This document shows positions 6,372 through 7,562 of a stretch of 7,562 bases of DNA, in pieces (position 1 is the stretch's first letter; every line of letters begins with the position of its first letter). The DNA is from Myxococcales bacterium. GTDB taxonomy: Bacteria > Myxococcota > Myxococcia > Myxococcales > Myxococcaceae. The notes beneath the pieces were generated by a model. The model worked only from the letters and a program-made list of their open reading frames with translations, did not search any database and was not told the origin of the DNA. A program made the translations under genes and the position numbers. The stretch is from NCBI GenBank assembly GCA_003153055.1, contig PMBV01000022.1:844-8405 (forward strand). Reading direction: 5' to 3'.

Positions 6372-6383
6372 GCCCTCGGGCTC
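6370..6383. terminator. Short hairpin between convergent genes, possible weak bidirectional terminator
   Basis: GAGCC (6370-6374) and GGCTC (6379-6383) form a 5-bp GC-rich stem around the loop CTCG. It starts within the TGA of the nuclease-like gene and lies before the TGA of the convergent GH2 gene. There is no T-tract on either side, so it is not a classical Rho-independent terminator. The position suits a bidirectional stop, but a stem this short can arise by chance in GC-rich DNA. Confidence 0.25.
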
Positions 6384-6389
6384 CATCCG

Positions 6390-7562
6390 TCACAACGCGT
6401 TCGCCGTTGCCGTCCCCGTGGTGAGCCCGGACGAGGTCGCCGTCACGACGATGGAACCCGGGCCTCCGGTCGACCGAACGATCACCAAGGCCTTGCCGCT
6501 GAACGCTTTTCGGGTCGGAGAGGTATACGACGTGGTGTCGGTCGGATCGCCGTTGTCCACTCCGGCGATGGTGGCGGGCCCGGAAACGGTGAAGGTCACA
6601 CTGTTGGTCGCGGTGGGGACGAATACGCCGTCGGCATCTTGGATGTCCGCCGTGACGAATAGGAGGTCCCGTCCATCGGCCTGGATGCTCGTGCGATCGG
6701 CCGAAAGCTTCACCTTCGCGGGATCGCCCGCGGTCTTCACCACTTCGGTAGCGACCACGATGCCGCCCCGCTTGCCCTCGGCCCGCAGCGTGCCAGGTGC
6801 CCACGGCACGTTCCATTCGAGGCGCGTGGCGTCGGAGCTGAACGATTTCGAACCCTGGGATTTGTCATTGAGGAACAGCTCCACGCTGTCACAGTTGCTG
6901 TAGGCCCATACCCAGACCGTCGTTCCGGCCGACCAGTTCCAGTGCGGCAGGAGGTGGACCATGGGCGCAGTGGTCAGCTTGCTCTGGTAGAAATAGTAGA
7001 TGTCTTTCGGGAAGCCGGCGGTGTCGACGTTGCCGAAGTAGGAGCTCTTGGACGGCCAGTCGTACGGCGTCGGCTCCCCGCCGTAGTCGAAGCCCGTCCA
7101 GTCGAATTGGCCGAAGAAGAAGGGGCGCTTCATGTTGATGCGATACATCTCCTCGGTGTTGAAGCCGTCGCCCCAACCGACGTCGTACGACGTGCACTGC
7201 TGGGTGGACCCCTGACACCCGGTCCAGTGGAGGTCTTGGTTCTGGGTGTAGTAGATGCCGCGGCTCTTCACATTCGAGAGCTCTTCGCTGCCGAAGATCT
7301 TCCAGCTTGGGTTGTTCTTGTGGTCGTTGTCGAGCGTGAAGTTCCCCGTATCCGTGTTCGCGTCGCCCACGAAGTAGTTGTACCCTTGCAGATCGAGGAT
7401 GGCGGCCACGTCCCTCTGGCCCTGATCCGACTTCATGTGATTGGCGCCCCAGGTCACCGGGCGCGTCGTGTCGAGGGCCTTGACCCAGTCCCTCAACTTG
7501 GTCGCGGTGCCGACCGTGGCGCCGGCAATCTCGTTCCCGATGCTCCACATGATGACGCTGGG
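6390..7562 (-). CDS. Glycoside hydrolase family 2 (beta-galactosidase-like), C-terminal 390 residues; 5' end beyond window
   Basis: The frame is open to the last base, so the ATG at 7550 is internal: the window opens inside PSVIMWSIGNE, the GH2 acid/base motif (Glu11 of the visible part). The likely nucleophile is Glu93 in IFGSEELS. The barrel end is very typical: FGQFDWTGFDYGGEPTPYDW, then SSYFGNVDTAGFPKDIYYFY. A DUF4982-type beta domain follows (about 209-272; TTVWVWAYSNCDSVELFLND). Last is an Ig-like GH2 C-terminal domain (about 283-380; VKLSADRTSIQADGRDLLFV, SGPATIAGVDNGDPTD). The enzyme should cleave terminal beta-linked sugars, most likely beta-galactosides, from oligo- or polysaccharides. 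Two Cys (116, 123) in an Asn/Thr/Tyr-rich protein suggest export, but the N-terminus is not visible. It ends without an anchor or sorting signal. Specificity cannot be read: beta-glucuronidase or beta-mannosidase activity is possible. Confidence 0.94.
   Translation of the reverse strand, partial: PSVIMWSIGNEIAGATVGTATKLRDWVKALDTTRPVTWGANHMKSDQGQRDVAAILDLQGYNYFVGDANTDTGNFTLDNDHKNNPSWKIFGSEELSNVKSRGIYYTQNQDLHWTGCQGSTQQCTSYDVGWGDGFNTEEMYRINMKRPFFFGQFDWTGFDYGGEPTPYDWPSKSSYFGNVDTAGFPKDIYYFYQSKLTTAPMVHLLPHWNWSAGTTVWVWAYSNCDSVELFLNDKSQGSKSFSSDATRLEWNVPWAPGTLRAEGKRGGIVVATEVVKTAGDPAKVKLSADRTSIQADGRDLLFVTADIQDADGVFVPTATNSVTFTVSGPATIAGVDNGDPTDTTSYTSPTRKAFSGKALVIVRSTGGPGSIVVTATSSGLTTGTATANAL

Overview
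This is a GC-rich (about two-thirds G+C by eye, not counted), densely coding stretch of a bacterial chromosome. It holds nine protein genes, two of them cut by the window edges. The strong G/C preference at third codon positions, a Ser/Thr kinase with a transmembrane helix and a PEGA domain, and the mix of DUF2752, DUF4920 and CitE-like proteins point to Myxococcota (a myxobacterium or close relative). That placement is inference: no rRNA or other phylogenetic marker is present.

Layout. Bases 1-4298 hold four plus-strand genes: a 5'-truncated RlmL-type RNA methyltransferase (1-840), a membrane Ser/Thr kinase (857-2266), a long CitE/HpcH-HpaI-like protein (2298-3773) and a two-CBS-domain protein (3855-4298). 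The gaps are 16, 31 and 81 bp, so the first three could share a transcript. A convergent junction of only 12 bp follows. Then comes a minus-strand pair, a DUF2752 membrane protein (5317-4889) and plsY (4892-4311), whose stop and start overlap as ATGA. A 58-bp divergent spacer separates that pair from a plus-strand pair: an exported DUF4920 protein (5376-5852) and, 9 bp on, a small protein with a PD-(D/E)XK nuclease-like signature (5862-6371). An 18-bp convergent gap, spanned by a short hairpin, leads to the 3' part of a minus-strand glycoside hydrolase family 2 gene (6390-7562) that continues past the right edge.

Function. Most genes look like ordinary housekeeping or lineage-typical accessory genes: rRNA/tRNA methylation, signalling, phospholipid synthesis (plsY) and polysaccharide breakdown (GH2). 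I see no single pathway joining them. The clearest local linkage is DUF2752-plsY, through translational coupling. I see no tRNA, rRNA, CRISPR array, insertion sequence, attachment site or replication origin. No gene-free stretch exceeds 81 bp. I do not see a convincing undescribed system here; the best leads are the PD-(D/E)XK-like protein, the DUF2752-plsY coupling, the enlarged CitE-like enzyme and a repeated heptamer in the divergent spacer.
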